From Lysobacter sp. Root76 (GTDB taxonomy: Bacteria > Pseudomonadota > Gammaproteobacteria > Xanthomonadales > Xanthomonadaceae), in NCBI RefSeq assembly GCF_001428685.1, contig NZ_LMIK01000005.1:639224-703223 (forward strand): a DNA stretch of 64,000 nucleotides, read 5' to 3'. Made by a program: the position numbers and the translations under genes. Below, in pieces: positions 53,150 to 61,187 of this stretch. The notes under the pieces are model-generated. The model made no database searches. It saw only the letters and a list, made by a program, of their open reading frames with translations, and had not been told where the DNA came from. Every line of letters starts with the position of its first letter. Position 1 is the stretch's first letter.

Positions 53150-53668
53150 CTACTGTTCCGAGAAGACCACCCGACTGCCGCGCGCGCCAAGCATGCGGCT
53201 CAGTTCATCGGGATCGTCCACGCGTCCCAAGCGGGTGTAGGCGTAGGAGGAACGGAAGGTCTTGTAGAACAAGACGACCGTGCTGGAGCCGTAAAGCATC
53301 AGATCCCCGTTGTGGATCGTTCCCGGCCGCGTGGCTTCGGTGGGGAGCGCATGCGGCAAGTCGGCGTGTTTCTCGTTGCCGTTGAGCTCGGCCATGTCCA
53401 GGGTCAGGGGAAGCCGGGCCGCGAATGCCTTCGCGGCATCGGTATCTGCGAGGGTGACGGAGAAGCGGCGTTCGCCGATGGTCATCCACATGCGCGTTCT
53501 CTCCTTTGTGGCGGAGGCTCTGGCGGTATCGCGGGCCACGGCGTTGGGCGTCTCCGGCTGGGAAGCCTTGCAACTGCCCAGCATCAACACGCCAAGCACC
53601 AGGACTAGCGCGCGCAAGCTTGCCTGCCTCATCGATCGGAGTGTGGAGCACGAGGTGTTAAACGCCAT
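53150..53668 (-). CDS. Cyclophilin-like fold lipoprotein
   Basis: A 172-residue protein with a lipoprotein signal (lipobox LGSC) after a somewhat long N-region; AGGAG 7-8 bases before the ATG at 53668 supports this start over an in-frame ATG at 53632. The mature domain shows TLDMAELNGNEKHADLPHAL, RPGTIHNGDLMLYGSSTVVL and FRSSYAYTRLGRVDDP, characteristic of the bacterial cyclophilin-like (DUF369-type) family. Those proteins share the cyclophilin fold but usually lack prolyl-isomerase residues; function is unknown. It is last in the hydrolase-MFS-cyclophilin-like operon. Confidence 0.8.
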   Translation of the reverse strand: MAFNTSCSTLRSMRQASLRALVLVLGVLMLGSCKASQPETPNAVARDTARASATKERTRMWMTIGERRFSVTLADTDAAKAFAARLPLTLDMAELNGNEKHADLPHALPTEATRPGTIHNGDLMLYGSSTVVLFYKTFRSSYAYTRLGRVDDPDELSRMLGARGSRVVFSEQ

Positions 53669-53686
53669 CGAACGTCTCCTGCAAGG

Positions 53687-54907
53687 CTATTGCTCACGCG
53701 AGACTCGAGGCGTTTGCGAGCGCGATGTCAGGAGCGTCACGAAAGCACCTACCAGCAGTACGGCGGCGCTCGCCGCGAAGGTGCTCCGGTAACCGCTGCT
53801 ATCGAACAACATCCCGCCCGCGGTGGAACCCAGCGCGATGGCCAGCTGCACTACGGCCACCATCAGGCCGCCACCGGCTTCGGCATCGTCCGGCATCGTG
53901 CCTGCGATCCAGCTCCACCAGCCGACTGGAGCCGCGGTGGCCAGCAAACCCCACAAGGCGAGCAAGGCGGCCACGGCGCGAACCGAGGCACCGAAGGGAA
54001 TCAGGGCCAAAGCTACGGCTGCCATCAGGACAGGGATGACGATCAACGCCCGATACACGCCGCGCTTGAGGACGGCACCGATCATCGCGGTGCCGATGAA
54101 GCCGGCCACGCCGATGCCCAGGAGGATCAAGGACAGCGTGGACACACTCACGTGTGCCACGGTTTCCAGGAAAGGTCGCACATACGTGAACAAGGCGAAC
54201 TGCCCCATGAAGAACGCGCCGCAGGCAGCCATGCCCAGCGCGACGGAGCGATGCTTGAGCAACCGGAATACGTTGTTGGACCCATTGCTGCGTGCGGCGG
54301 TCATCGAAGGCAAGCTGATCCACTGCCAGGCGAGGGCAACGGCGGCTACCGGGATCAGGCAGAAGAACGCACCACGCCAACCAATGACGGAACCCAGGTA
54401 GCTGCCCAGCGGCGCAGCGATCACCGTGGCCAGCGCGTTGCCGCCATTGAAGACGGCCAACGCGCGCGGCACCCGCTCGGCGGGTACCAGCCGCATCGCA
54501 GTCGCGGCGGACATCGACCAGAAGCCGCCGATCACCACACCGATCAGTGCACGGCCGAGCATGTAGACGAAGTAGTTGGGCGCGACCGCAACCACTCCGC
54601 CGGATACTGCCATCAGGCCCGTCAGCCCCAGCAGCAATGTCTTGCGATCCATGCGGCCCGCCAATGCGGAGATCGACAGACTCGTCAGTACCGCGAACGC
54701 ACCGGAGATGGCGATGCCGTATCCAGCCGCGCCTTCGCTGACGCGCAAGTCGGCGGCCATCGGCGTCAGCAGGCTCACCGGCATGAACTCCGAGGCAATC
54801 AGCGCGAACACGCACAGTGTCATGGCGAAGACGCCGCCCCAGCGAGCCGGGTGTGCGCTTGCCTGATGCTGGCCGACTTCGGCAGTGGTGCTGATTGCGG
54901 TGCTCAT
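53687..54907 (-). CDS. MFS transporter, DHA1 drug/sugar efflux type (YdhP/AraJ-like)
   Basis: A 406-residue, 12-helix major facilitator protein. The DHA1 features are FALIASEFMPVSLLTPMAAD in helix 1, GRMDRKTLLLGLTGLMAVSG at loop 2-3, and YMLGRALIGVVIGGFWSMSA in helix 4. This subgroup includes arabinose and drug exporters; substrate is unknown. It lies 46 bases after the alpha/beta hydrolase gene and 18 bases before the cyclophilin-like gene, so all three are probably one operon opposite a LysR gene. It may export the hydrolase's product or substrate. Confidence 0.88.
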   Translation of the reverse strand: MSTAISTTAEVGQHQASAHPARWGGVFAMTLCVFALIASEFMPVSLLTPMAADLRVSEGAAGYGIAISGAFAVLTSLSISALAGRMDRKTLLLGLTGLMAVSGGVVAVAPNYFVYMLGRALIGVVIGGFWSMSAATAMRLVPAERVPRALAVFNGGNALATVIAAPLGSYLGSVIGWRGAFFCLIPVAAVALAWQWISLPSMTAARSNGSNNVFRLLKHRSVALGMAACGAFFMGQFALFTYVRPFLETVAHVSVSTLSLILLGIGVAGFIGTAMIGAVLKRGVYRALIVIPVLMAAVALALIPFGASVRAVAALLALWGLLATAAPVGWWSWIAGTMPDDAEAGGGLMVAVVQLAIALGSTAGGMLFDSSGYRSTFAASAAVLLVGAFVTLLTSRSQTPRVSREQ

Positions 54908-54953
54908 GATTGCGTGATGTCCGGTTGCTGGAATGGGGCGGCTGCGATCGTCC

Positions 54954-55988
54954 TCACTTCGCCGCCAGGTTCTGCTTGAAGAAGGCCGCCAACTTGTCGA
55001 AAGGGATGAGATCCGTGCGGTCATAGAGGTCGACGTGACCCGCACCCTTCACCCAATGAAGTTCCTTCGGTTGGCCGGCCAGGCGGTACGCCTCTTCGCT
55101 GAATTCCTTCGAGTGCGCCTGGTCGCCGGCGATGAACAGCATCGGACGCGGCGAGATCGTCGCGATGTCGTTGAACGGGTAGAAATTCATGAACTTGACG
55201 TTGCTGGCCAGCGTCGGGTGCGTCGTAACTTCGGATGACGAATTCGCCGGTGTGAACTCACCGCGCGGCGTGCGGTAGAAGTCATAGAACTCGCGCTGGA
55301 TCGGATGCGTGTTCGCATCGAGCTGGTGCACGGTGCCGCTGGTGTATTTCGTCGCCCCACCTTCGGCTTCGACCCAGCGCTGTTGCGCGGATTCCGCGAT
55401 GATGGCCTTGCGCTGTTCGACGGTCTGCGAGTGGTTCAGTGCATCACGATTCGCCGCGCCCATGTCGTACATGCTCACGGTGGCGATCGCCTTCATGCGC
55501 GGGTCGATCTTGGCCGCGCTGATGACGAAGCTGCCGCTTCCGCAGATGCCGAGCACGCCGATGCGCTCACGGTCGATGAAGGTCTGCGTGCCCAGGTAAT
55601 CCACTGCCGCGCTGAAGGCTTCGGCGTAAATGTCCGGTGCGACCACGTTGCGTGGCTGGCCCTCGCTCTCGCCCCAGAACGACTGGTCGATCGCCAGGGT
55701 GATGAAACCCTGTTCGGCCAGCTTCTGCGCGTAGAGATTCGAGCTTTGCTCCTTCACCGCGCCCATCGGATGCCCGACGATGATCGCCGGATACCTGGCC
55801 CCCGCTTTCCGGTCCTTGGGGAGAAACAGATTGCCCACGATCTTCATCCGGTATTGGTTGTTGAAGGTGACCTTTTCCGTGACCAGGCGGTCGCTTGTGT
55901 AGAAGTTGTTCGCGCCGTGGGACATGTCGGCTCCGGTGGCAATGAGGGGACTAATCAACAGGGCGCTGAGCGCCAGAAGCTTCTTCAT
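54954..55988 (-). CDS. Dienelactone-hydrolase-like alpha/beta hydrolase, exported, Cys nucleophile (paralogue 1)
   Basis: A 344-residue protein with a signal peptide (MKKLLALSALLISPLIATGA). The fold's landmarks are IIVGHPMGAVKEQSSNLYAQ, DQSFWGESEGQPRN, the nucleophile elbow GICGSG with Cys149 in place of Ser, GDQAHS for the acid, and GAGHVDLYDRTDL for the histidine. Cysteine at the elbow is the pattern of dienelactone hydrolase, and the overall sequence resembles YcjY-type proteins. Two paralogues lie at 57156 and 58813; this is the only one with a signal peptide. GGAGA precedes the ATG. It is divergent from the LysR gene. Confidence 0.85.
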   Translation of the reverse strand: MKKLLALSALLISPLIATGADMSHGANNFYTSDRLVTEKVTFNNQYRMKIVGNLFLPKDRKAGARYPAIIVGHPMGAVKEQSSNLYAQKLAEQGFITLAIDQSFWGESEGQPRNVVAPDIYAEAFSAAVDYLGTQTFIDRERIGVLGICGSGSFVISAAKIDPRMKAIATVSMYDMGAANRDALNHSQTVEQRKAIIAESAQQRWVEAEGGATKYTSGTVHQLDANTHPIQREFYDFYRTPRGEFTPANSSSEVTTHPTLASNVKFMNFYPFNDIATISPRPMLFIAGDQAHSKEFSEEAYRLAGQPKELHWVKGAGHVDLYDRTDLIPFDKLAAFFKQNLAAK

Positions 55989-56081
55989 GGGATCTCCGCT
56001 TGGGGCTCTCGGATCAGGGGGTGAGACCATTGTCCGCGCGGAGGATCTGTTTGATTAGGCGATGAATCCTTTTAGGCTCTA

Positions 56082-56094
56082 TTAGTTCTGCTAA
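56082..56094. promoter_or_regulatory. Candidate LysR-type binding site
   Basis: TTAGTTCTGCTAA, an inverted repeat fitting the T-N11-A rule, lies 27 bases before the LysR start and ~95 bases before the divergent hydrolase start, the usual place for a LysR box. Confidence 0.4.
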
Positions 56095-56120
56095 CCAATA
56101 AGCCGTGTCACACTCGTCCC

Positions 56121-57005
56121 ATGGCAAGACGCAACCTCAATGATTTGTTGGCATTCGTGACCGTTGCCCGGGAGGGGAGCTTCACCCGCGCAGGCGCTGT
56201 CCTCGGTGTGTCCCAGTCGGCGCTCAGTCAGGCCATCAAGGCGCTGGAGGAGCGGCTGGAGATCCGCCTGCTGACCCGAACCACGCGCAGCGTGTCGCCG
56301 ACACCCGCAGGCGAACGGCTCCTACACGCCATCGGCAACCGCTTCGACGAGATCGAGGCGGAACTGGATGCGCTTACGGAATTGCGGGACAAACCGGCCG
56401 GCTCGGTCCGCATCACCAGCGGCGACCATGTCCTCCGCACGATCCTGCTGCCCAAGTTGCTGCCAGTGATGCATCGCTATCCGGACATCCACATCGAATT
56501 CGATGTGAGCTATGGATTCCGCGATATCGTCGCCGACCGCTTCGATGCCGGTGTTCGTCTTGGCGAAAGCATCGACAAGGATATGATCGCCATGCCCATC
56601 AGTCCGAAGTTGCGAATGGCCGCGGTTGCTTCGCCTTTCTACTTCGAAAAGCACCCGGTGCCGAAAGTCCCCGAGGACTTGCAGCGGCACAACTGCATCA
56701 ACATTCGCTTCCCGTCAGGTGGCGTATATGTGTGGGAGTTCGAGCGCCGCGGCCGGGAGGTGAACGTGCGCATCGACGGCCAGGCGATATTCAACACCTC
56801 GCCGCACATCGTGCTGGCGGCACTCGACGGTCTGGGCATCGCGTTCCTGCCGGAAGAAGAATTCGCGCCGCACATCGAGGAAGGCCGCCTGGTCCGCGTA
56901 CTGCAGGACTGGTGTCCGCCCTTCGCCGGCTATCACCTTTACTACCCAAGCCGCCGCCAGAATTCGCCTGCGTTCTCGCTCGTCGTGGACGCATTACGGG
57001 TGTAA
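56121..57005 (+). CDS. LysR-family transcriptional regulator
   Basis: A 294-residue LysR protein. The winged HTH is at residues ~5-65: LLAFVTVAREGSFTRAGAVL, SQSALSQAIKALEERLEIRL and LLTRTTRSVSPTPAGERLL. The ligand-binding domain begins GSVRITSGDHVLRTILLPKL and has the family's QAIFNTSPHIVLAALDGLGI and FLPEEEFAPHI. It is divergent from the hydrolase-MFS-cyclophilin-like operon and is its probable regulator; the inducer is unknown. The stop is 10 bases before a dispersed hairpin repeat. Confidence 0.92.
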   Translation: MARRNLNDLLAFVTVAREGSFTRAGAVLGVSQSALSQAIKALEERLEIRLLTRTTRSVSPTPAGERLLHAIGNRFDEIEAELDALTELRDKPAGSVRITSGDHVLRTILLPKLLPVMHRYPDIHIEFDVSYGFRDIVADRFDAGVRLGESIDKDMIAMPISPKLRMAAVASPFYFEKHPVPKVPEDLQRHNCINIRFPSGGVYVWEFERRGREVNVRIDGQAIFNTSPHIVLAALDGLGIAFLPEEEFAPHIEEGRLVRVLQDWCPPFAGYHLYYPSRRQNSPAFSLVVDALRV

Positions 57006-57014
57006 TTGCTGGAA

Positions 57015-57050
57015 TGTCCGTTTCGGGTCGCTAGCGGCCAGAAGCGGACA
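57015..57050. repeat. Dispersed hairpin repeat (GTCCG...AAGCGGACA)
   Basis: TGTCCG-TTTC and GAAGCGGACA arms around GGGTCGCTAGCGGCCA, one mismatch. The second half matches 53023-53037 exactly. It lies just beyond the LysR stop. Confidence 0.55.
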
Positions 57051-57155
57051 CCCATCAATGCCTGGGTCAAGCCGAGCCACCGAGCGACATCGGCTTGACG
57101 AATTGCGTCGTGTAGATCGCATCCCTGACGTACCAGCGGGGCGCGCACGTCCTGA

Positions 57156-58073
57156 TTACAGGACTTCCTTGAAGAACGGCGCCAGCACCGATACCGCTTC
57201 ATCCACCTGCTTGTCGCGGTCATAAAGCTGCATGTGGTTCGACCCCTCGACCACGTGGAAGCGCTTGTCCTTGCTGGCCGCACGCTTGAACAGGTCGTCG
57301 CTCATCCACTTGCTGCCGGCATTGCTGCCCGCCACGATCTGCAGCGGTTGGGTGAGGAATGCCTCGGCCTTGTGGAAAGCGTCGTAGGTGATGATCTGGT
57401 TGAGGCTGCGTGCGGTCATGTATCCAGGTGCAGTGGGATACTGGCAGCGCGGGGTGTGGTAGTACTCCCAGGCCTCCTCGAGCTCCCTGTTCGGCGCGTC
57501 CTCCTTCTTCATCGGTGCCAAAGGAAAGATCGCTTCGTCGCCGCCACCGGCCGCACCGGTGCGCGCCTTGGAGCCGATATCCAGCACTGGGGCCGCGTCG
57601 GCGTCCTGGATGTTGTTGTCCCAGCCGTTGCGGAACATCTGGCCGATGTTGACCAGGCTGACCGCGCCCACGGCCTTGATACGGCGGTCGTTGATTGCGG
57701 CATTCGCCGTGTAGCCGGCGCCCGCGCAGATGCCCATCGCACCGATGCGCGCGGGATCCACGTAAGGCAGCGTGGTCAGGTAATCGAACACGGCACTCAC
57801 GTCCTCGGTCCGCACGTGCGGGTTCTCCAGCTGCCGGGGCTCTCCGGTACTTTCGCCCTGGTAGGAAGCGTCATAGGCGATAGCGACGAAACCCTGTTCC
57901 GCGAGTTTGCGCGCGTACAGGCCCGATGCCTGCTCCTTCACGCCACCGCCCGGGTGCGAAACGATGACCGCCGGGTATTTGTTGCCCTTGTCGAAACCCG
58001 GTGGGTAGTTGATGACGGCAGCAAGCGTGATGCCTTGGCCGTTGCGATTGGGGATGCTGACCTTGTCGTTCAT
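57156..58073 (-). CDS. Dienelactone-hydrolase-like alpha/beta hydrolase, Cys nucleophile (paralogue 3)
   Basis: A 305-residue cytosolic protein with no signal peptide. Landmarks parallel its neighbours: VIVSHPGGGVKEQASGLYAR, YDASYQGESTGEPRQLENP, nucleophile elbow GICAGAG with Cys116, and GSNHMQLYDRDK for the catalytic histidine. ILAMGICAGAGYTANAAIND-like spacing (110-128) matches dienelactone hydrolase relatives such as YcjY. Substrate unknown. It is the last gene of an operon with the NmrA-like gene and paralogue 2, starting 76 bases after the former. Confidence 0.84.
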   Translation of the reverse strand: MNDKVSIPNRNGQGITLAAVINYPPGFDKGNKYPAVIVSHPGGGVKEQASGLYARKLAEQGFVAIAYDASYQGESTGEPRQLENPHVRTEDVSAVFDYLTTLPYVDPARIGAMGICAGAGYTANAAINDRRIKAVGAVSLVNIGQMFRNGWDNNIQDADAAPVLDIGSKARTGAAGGGDEAIFPLAPMKKEDAPNRELEEAWEYYHTPRCQYPTAPGYMTARSLNQIITYDAFHKAEAFLTQPLQIVAGSNAGSKWMSDDLFKRAASKDKRFHVVEGSNHMQLYDRDKQVDEAVSVLAPFFKEVL

Positions 58074-58149
58074 AGCATGGCTCCGTATCTTGTCGGATGG
58101 ACTTTGCTTCGGCAGGCTCGAGCAAAGCGACAGGCAGGGGTCGTTGCGC

Positions 58150-58797
58150 TCAATAGAAGGACGGTCTGTCGCCGTCGCTGCCGGGTTTGTTGATGCCGAT
58201 ACTCTTGTGCGAATAAAGAGTCGGGGAGTGGATGATCTTCACGATGACGTCGGCGACGCTTCTGCGCGACACTTCGGTTCCCTTGAAGGGCTGGCCCTTC
58301 TCGGTGATTTCGTAGTCGACTTCGTCCTCATCCTGCAGCCAGGCCGGGCGCAGAAGGGTGTAATCCAGACTCGAGCTTTCGATGGCGTCGGCGGCACGGC
58401 GGAACGGCTTGAGGTCCTCGCCGATCATCGTGCTGTTCCACTCGCCGAATTTGCCAGGCACCTCGTCGTAGATGCCCAGCGACGTGACGAAGACCAGGCG
58501 TTTGACGTGCGCGGCCTTCATCGCCGCAATCACGGCCCGCGCCTGTCCATCGATGTCCGTGCCAGTCAGATTGGCGTAGACAAAATCCTGGCCTTCCATC
58601 GCCTGCGCCAGCACGGCGGCGTCCAGCACGTCGCCTTGCACCACGCGCGCGTTGGCCGGCGCCTTGTTGCGCAGCTTGCGGGCATGCCGCAGGAACAAGG
58701 TAAGTCCGATGCCCCTTGCGCCCGTGAGGCGGTCGATCACCCAGTGCGCGATCTGGCCGCCGGCACCCAGGATCAGGATATTGCTCATGACGTGCAT
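58150..58797 (-). CDS. NmrA/SDR-a-like NAD(P)-dependent oxidoreductase
   Basis: A 215-residue Rossmann protein. The dinucleotide motif ILGAGGQIAHWVIDRL is at the N-terminus. VVQGDVLDAAVLAQAMEGQD, VFVTSLGIYDEVPGKFGEWN and SLDYTLLRPAWLQDE match atypical SDRs of the YwnB/NmrA kind, which lack the classical YxxxK and may bind NADP as a sensor or reduce quinones. An ATG at 58788 in frame is an alternative start. It lies 15 bases after the upstream hydrolase, clearly in the same operon. Confidence 0.85.
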   Translation of the reverse strand: MHVMSNILILGAGGQIAHWVIDRLTGARGIGLTLFLRHARKLRNKAPANARVVQGDVLDAAVLAQAMEGQDFVYANLTGTDIDGQARAVIAAMKAAHVKRLVFVTSLGIYDEVPGKFGEWNSTMIGEDLKPFRRAADAIESSSLDYTLLRPAWLQDEDEVDYEITEKGQPFKGTEVSRRSVADVIVKIIHSPTLYSHKSIGINKPGSDGDRPSFY

Positions 58798-58812
58798 GGC
58801 CTGATCGATGAG

Positions 58813-59742
58813 TTACACATGTTTGCCGAGGAAGGGCAGGATGCGTTCCATCGCGAGATCGACCGGCTCGTCCTTGTCGTAAAGGTCGTAATGCGACCAG
58901 TCCTCCAGCGACACGAGCTGGCGGTCCTTCGACGCGGTGGAGCGGCCATACGCCTCCATGCCGTCGCGATAGGCGCCGAACGCACCGACCTTCTGCCCGA
59001 TCACCACCATCATCGGCTGGGTCATCAGGGTTTCCGCGAACGAAAACGCGTCCCAGGCGAGGGTGTTCTGCGCGTGGCTGTACAGCATCCGGGTCCAGCC
59101 GCCGGGCTGCTGGCCGCGCGGCGTCTTGTAGTAGTCGGTCGCTTCCCACACGTCGCGCTCGGTCATGCCAGCCGCCTTTGCCGCTTCCGGGCTGGCTGGG
59201 AGCAATTCGTTGACCTGGAGTTCTCCGCCACGCGCTTCCTTGGTGCGTTGTGCCGCCATCGCGTTGAGCGCACCGATCGGGTCGTAGCCACTGAAACCTT
59301 CGCGGAACAAGCGGCCGATATTGACCGGCGTGATGCCGACCACGGCCTTGATGCGCTTCTCGGTCAGCGTGGCGTTGAGCGCATAGCCGCCACCGCCGCA
59401 GATGCCGAGGACGCCGATGCGATCGGCATCGACGTAGGGGAGCGTCACCGCATGATCGATGACGTGGCTGATGTCCTCGACGCGCTGCGTGGGGTCCTCG
59501 ATCCAGCGCGGCGCGCCACCGCTTTCGCCCTGGTAACTGGCGTCATAGGCGATGACGACATAGCCGGCCTCGGCCAGGCGCTTCCCATAGACCGCGCTCG
59601 AAGTTTGCTCCTTGCAGCTACCAAAGGGATGGACACTGACGATAGCGGGATACGTCTTCGACGCATCGAAGCCGGGCGGGAACAGGACCAGTGCGGCGAT
59701 GTCCCATGCCATGTCCTGATTGCGGATCCTGATGGGTTCCAT
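58813..59742 (-). CDS. Dienelactone-hydrolase-like alpha/beta hydrolase, Cys nucleophile (paralogue 2)
   Basis: A 309-residue cytosolic protein. It shares with paralogue 3 the blocks VSVHPFGSCKEQTSSAVYGK, YDASYQGESGGAPRWIEDP and RIGVLGICGGGGYALNATLT, with Cys115 as the nucleophile, and SHYDLYDKDEPVD at the histidine. An extra middle section (MTERDVWEATDYYKTPRGQQ) shapes the substrate pocket. GGAG precedes the ATG at 59742; an upstream ATG would add 20 unconserved residues. It heads the three-gene operon and is divergent from the AraC-type gene at 59921. Confidence 0.85.
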   Translation of the reverse strand: MEPIRIRNQDMAWDIAALVLFPPGFDASKTYPAIVSVHPFGSCKEQTSSAVYGKRLAEAGYVVIAYDASYQGESGGAPRWIEDPTQRVEDISHVIDHAVTLPYVDADRIGVLGICGGGGYALNATLTEKRIKAVVGITPVNIGRLFREGFSGYDPIGALNAMAAQRTKEARGGELQVNELLPASPEAAKAAGMTERDVWEATDYYKTPRGQQPGGWTRMLYSHAQNTLAWDAFSFAETLMTQPMMVVIGQKVGAFGAYRDGMEAYGRSTASKDRQLVSLEDWSHYDLYDKDEPVDLAMERILPFLGKHV

Positions 59743-59920
59743 GGGAGGCTCCGGATCGATTGCCGCGCGAGGCAGCGGGATGCCAGTGTGGCGATCCGGC
59801 ATCCCCGATCCTTGCCCGTTTCAACGCTTTATTTGCACATTCCACCGTGCGGGACGCTAGGGTCGGATTGTCGGGACATACTGTTTGCCCTGCCCGGCGA
59901 GTACAGATGGGAGGCCTCCG

Positions 59921-60862
59921 ATGCAGCCGAACGAAGATGCCAGGATGATCCTGGAGACCCTGCCCAAGGACATCGCGCAGGCTATCGCCAGGCAGGCAGT
60001 TACTGCCGGCGACCACCTGACCGGCATCCCGGCCCTCTCATTGCACCGTCGGCACGGCCCCACGGATCCGGTGCCATGCATCTACCCCCTCGGGCTGGTC
60101 CTGATCGCACAGGGCGCCAAGCAGGTCCTGATCGGCGACCGCATCCTGAACTACGCACCGGGACAGTCCATGGTCGTATCGCTGGACCAGCCCGTCATCT
60201 CGCACGTCACCCGTGCGACGGTGCATGAGCCCTTTCTCGGCCTCTTGCTCAGGTTGGACTTGCGACAGATCGCAAACGTGGCGTCCGAAATGGAAACCCC
60301 GTCTACGTCGGGTCCCGACCCGCGCGGGATTTCGATCGAGCCACTCGAGCCTGCGTTGTTGGAAGCCTTGCTGCGGCTGGTTCGTGCTCTCGACGAGCCG
60401 GAGATCACCGCCAACCTCGCGCCATTGATCGAGCGGGAAATCGCCATTCGCCTGCTGCGGGGGCCACATGGCAGACATCTTCGCCAGTTGCTGTTGGAGG
60501 AATCGCCCGACCAGCAGATCGGCCGTGTCGTCGCCTGGATGAAGCAGAACTTCGGCACAACGTTCCGGGTCGAGGACTTGGCCAACCGCGCAAACATGAG
60601 CGGCACCGCGTTCCGCAAGCATTTCCGCGAACAGACCGGAATGAGCCCGCTGCAATACCTCAAGCAGCTCCGGCTGCAGGAGGCGCGCCAATTGATGTTG
60701 AACCAGGGCGTGGATGCGGGGCGAGCGGCAGGCATCGTTGGCTACCAGAGCGCTTCCCAGTTCAGCCGTGAGTACGGACGACTCTTCGGGGCGCCACCCC
60801 AGAGGGACCTGCGGCGGATGCGTGGTCGCAAGCAGGGCGCAGGAAGTACGTTGTCCGTCTGA
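59921..60862 (+). CDS. AraC-family transcriptional regulator (AraC_N type)
   Basis: A 313-residue protein. The N-terminal ~190 residues match the AraC_N ligand domain (PCIYPLGLVLIAQGAKQVLI, SLDQPVISHVTRATVHEPFL). The C-terminal DNA-binding domain has HTH 1 at FRVEDLANRANMSGTAFRKH and HTH 2 at QLMLNQGVDAGRAAGIVGYQ, then QFSREYGRLFG. GGGAGG six bases before ATG 59921 supports the start. Regulators of this subgroup commonly sit divergently next to alcohol dehydrogenase or SDR/hydrolase genes, as here; the 178-base gap should hold its operator. Confidence 0.9.
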   Translation: MQPNEDARMILETLPKDIAQAIARQAVTAGDHLTGIPALSLHRRHGPTDPVPCIYPLGLVLIAQGAKQVLIGDRILNYAPGQSMVVSLDQPVISHVTRATVHEPFLGLLLRLDLRQIANVASEMETPSTSGPDPRGISIEPLEPALLEALLRLVRALDEPEITANLAPLIEREIAIRLLRGPHGRHLRQLLLEESPDQQIGRVVAWMKQNFGTTFRVEDLANRANMSGTAFRKHFREQTGMSPLQYLKQLRLQEARQLMLNQGVDAGRAAGIVGYQSASQFSREYGRLFGAPPQRDLRRMRGRKQGAGSTLSV

Positions 60863-61187
60863 TACGGGCTTGCCCGGCAAGGGGCGATGTCCGCTTCGGG
60901 CCGTAAGCCGTCATTGCATATCACGCGAAACCGATCGCCGCCGGCGAGCTGATCATCACTGATCGGGGCGGTGATGCATTGCCCCCGGTGCGAGCAATTG
61001 CCTAAGCGGTGAGCAGCTCTGGTGCGATTCGACTCGGGTCGAATCGCTCAATTCATGATTTTAGCTGTTGAAATATCGAGGAAACGAAAGTCGCTAGTAC
61101 CTAAAATGGGGCTCTCCGGAGCCCCATTTTTTAATTTTTTGGCTGCTTCCGACCCAAAGCGGACTTCGCGCCAGCCACCAAGGCAAG
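60863..61187. other. Intergenic DNA at the right edge of the accessory block; possible small RNA
   Basis: These 325 bases contain no credible ORF. Items seen are a degenerate GTCCGCTT-type repeat (60888-60915), a perfect 10-bp hairpin GCGATTCGAC/GTCGAATCGC (61024-61047), an AT-rich stretch, the terminator at 61103-61140, and another degenerate repeat (61142-61165). A strong terminator ~240 bases from the nearest upstream stop, with a hairpin before it, is how an sRNA gene would look. Confidence 0.4.
61103..61140 (+). terminator. Strong rho-independent terminator
   Basis: AAAATGGGGCTC, loop TCCG, GAGCCCCATTTT then TTAATTTTTT. The A/T ends also make it usable on minus. The core stem equals that at 52207-52224. 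Confidence 0.9.

Noticed and set aside
61021-61060. tRNA fragment as an attachment site at the block's right edge
   Set aside because: GTCGAATCGC resembles a T-arm but no acceptor stem, CCA or cloverleaf could be drawn, and no matching copy occurs at the left edge.
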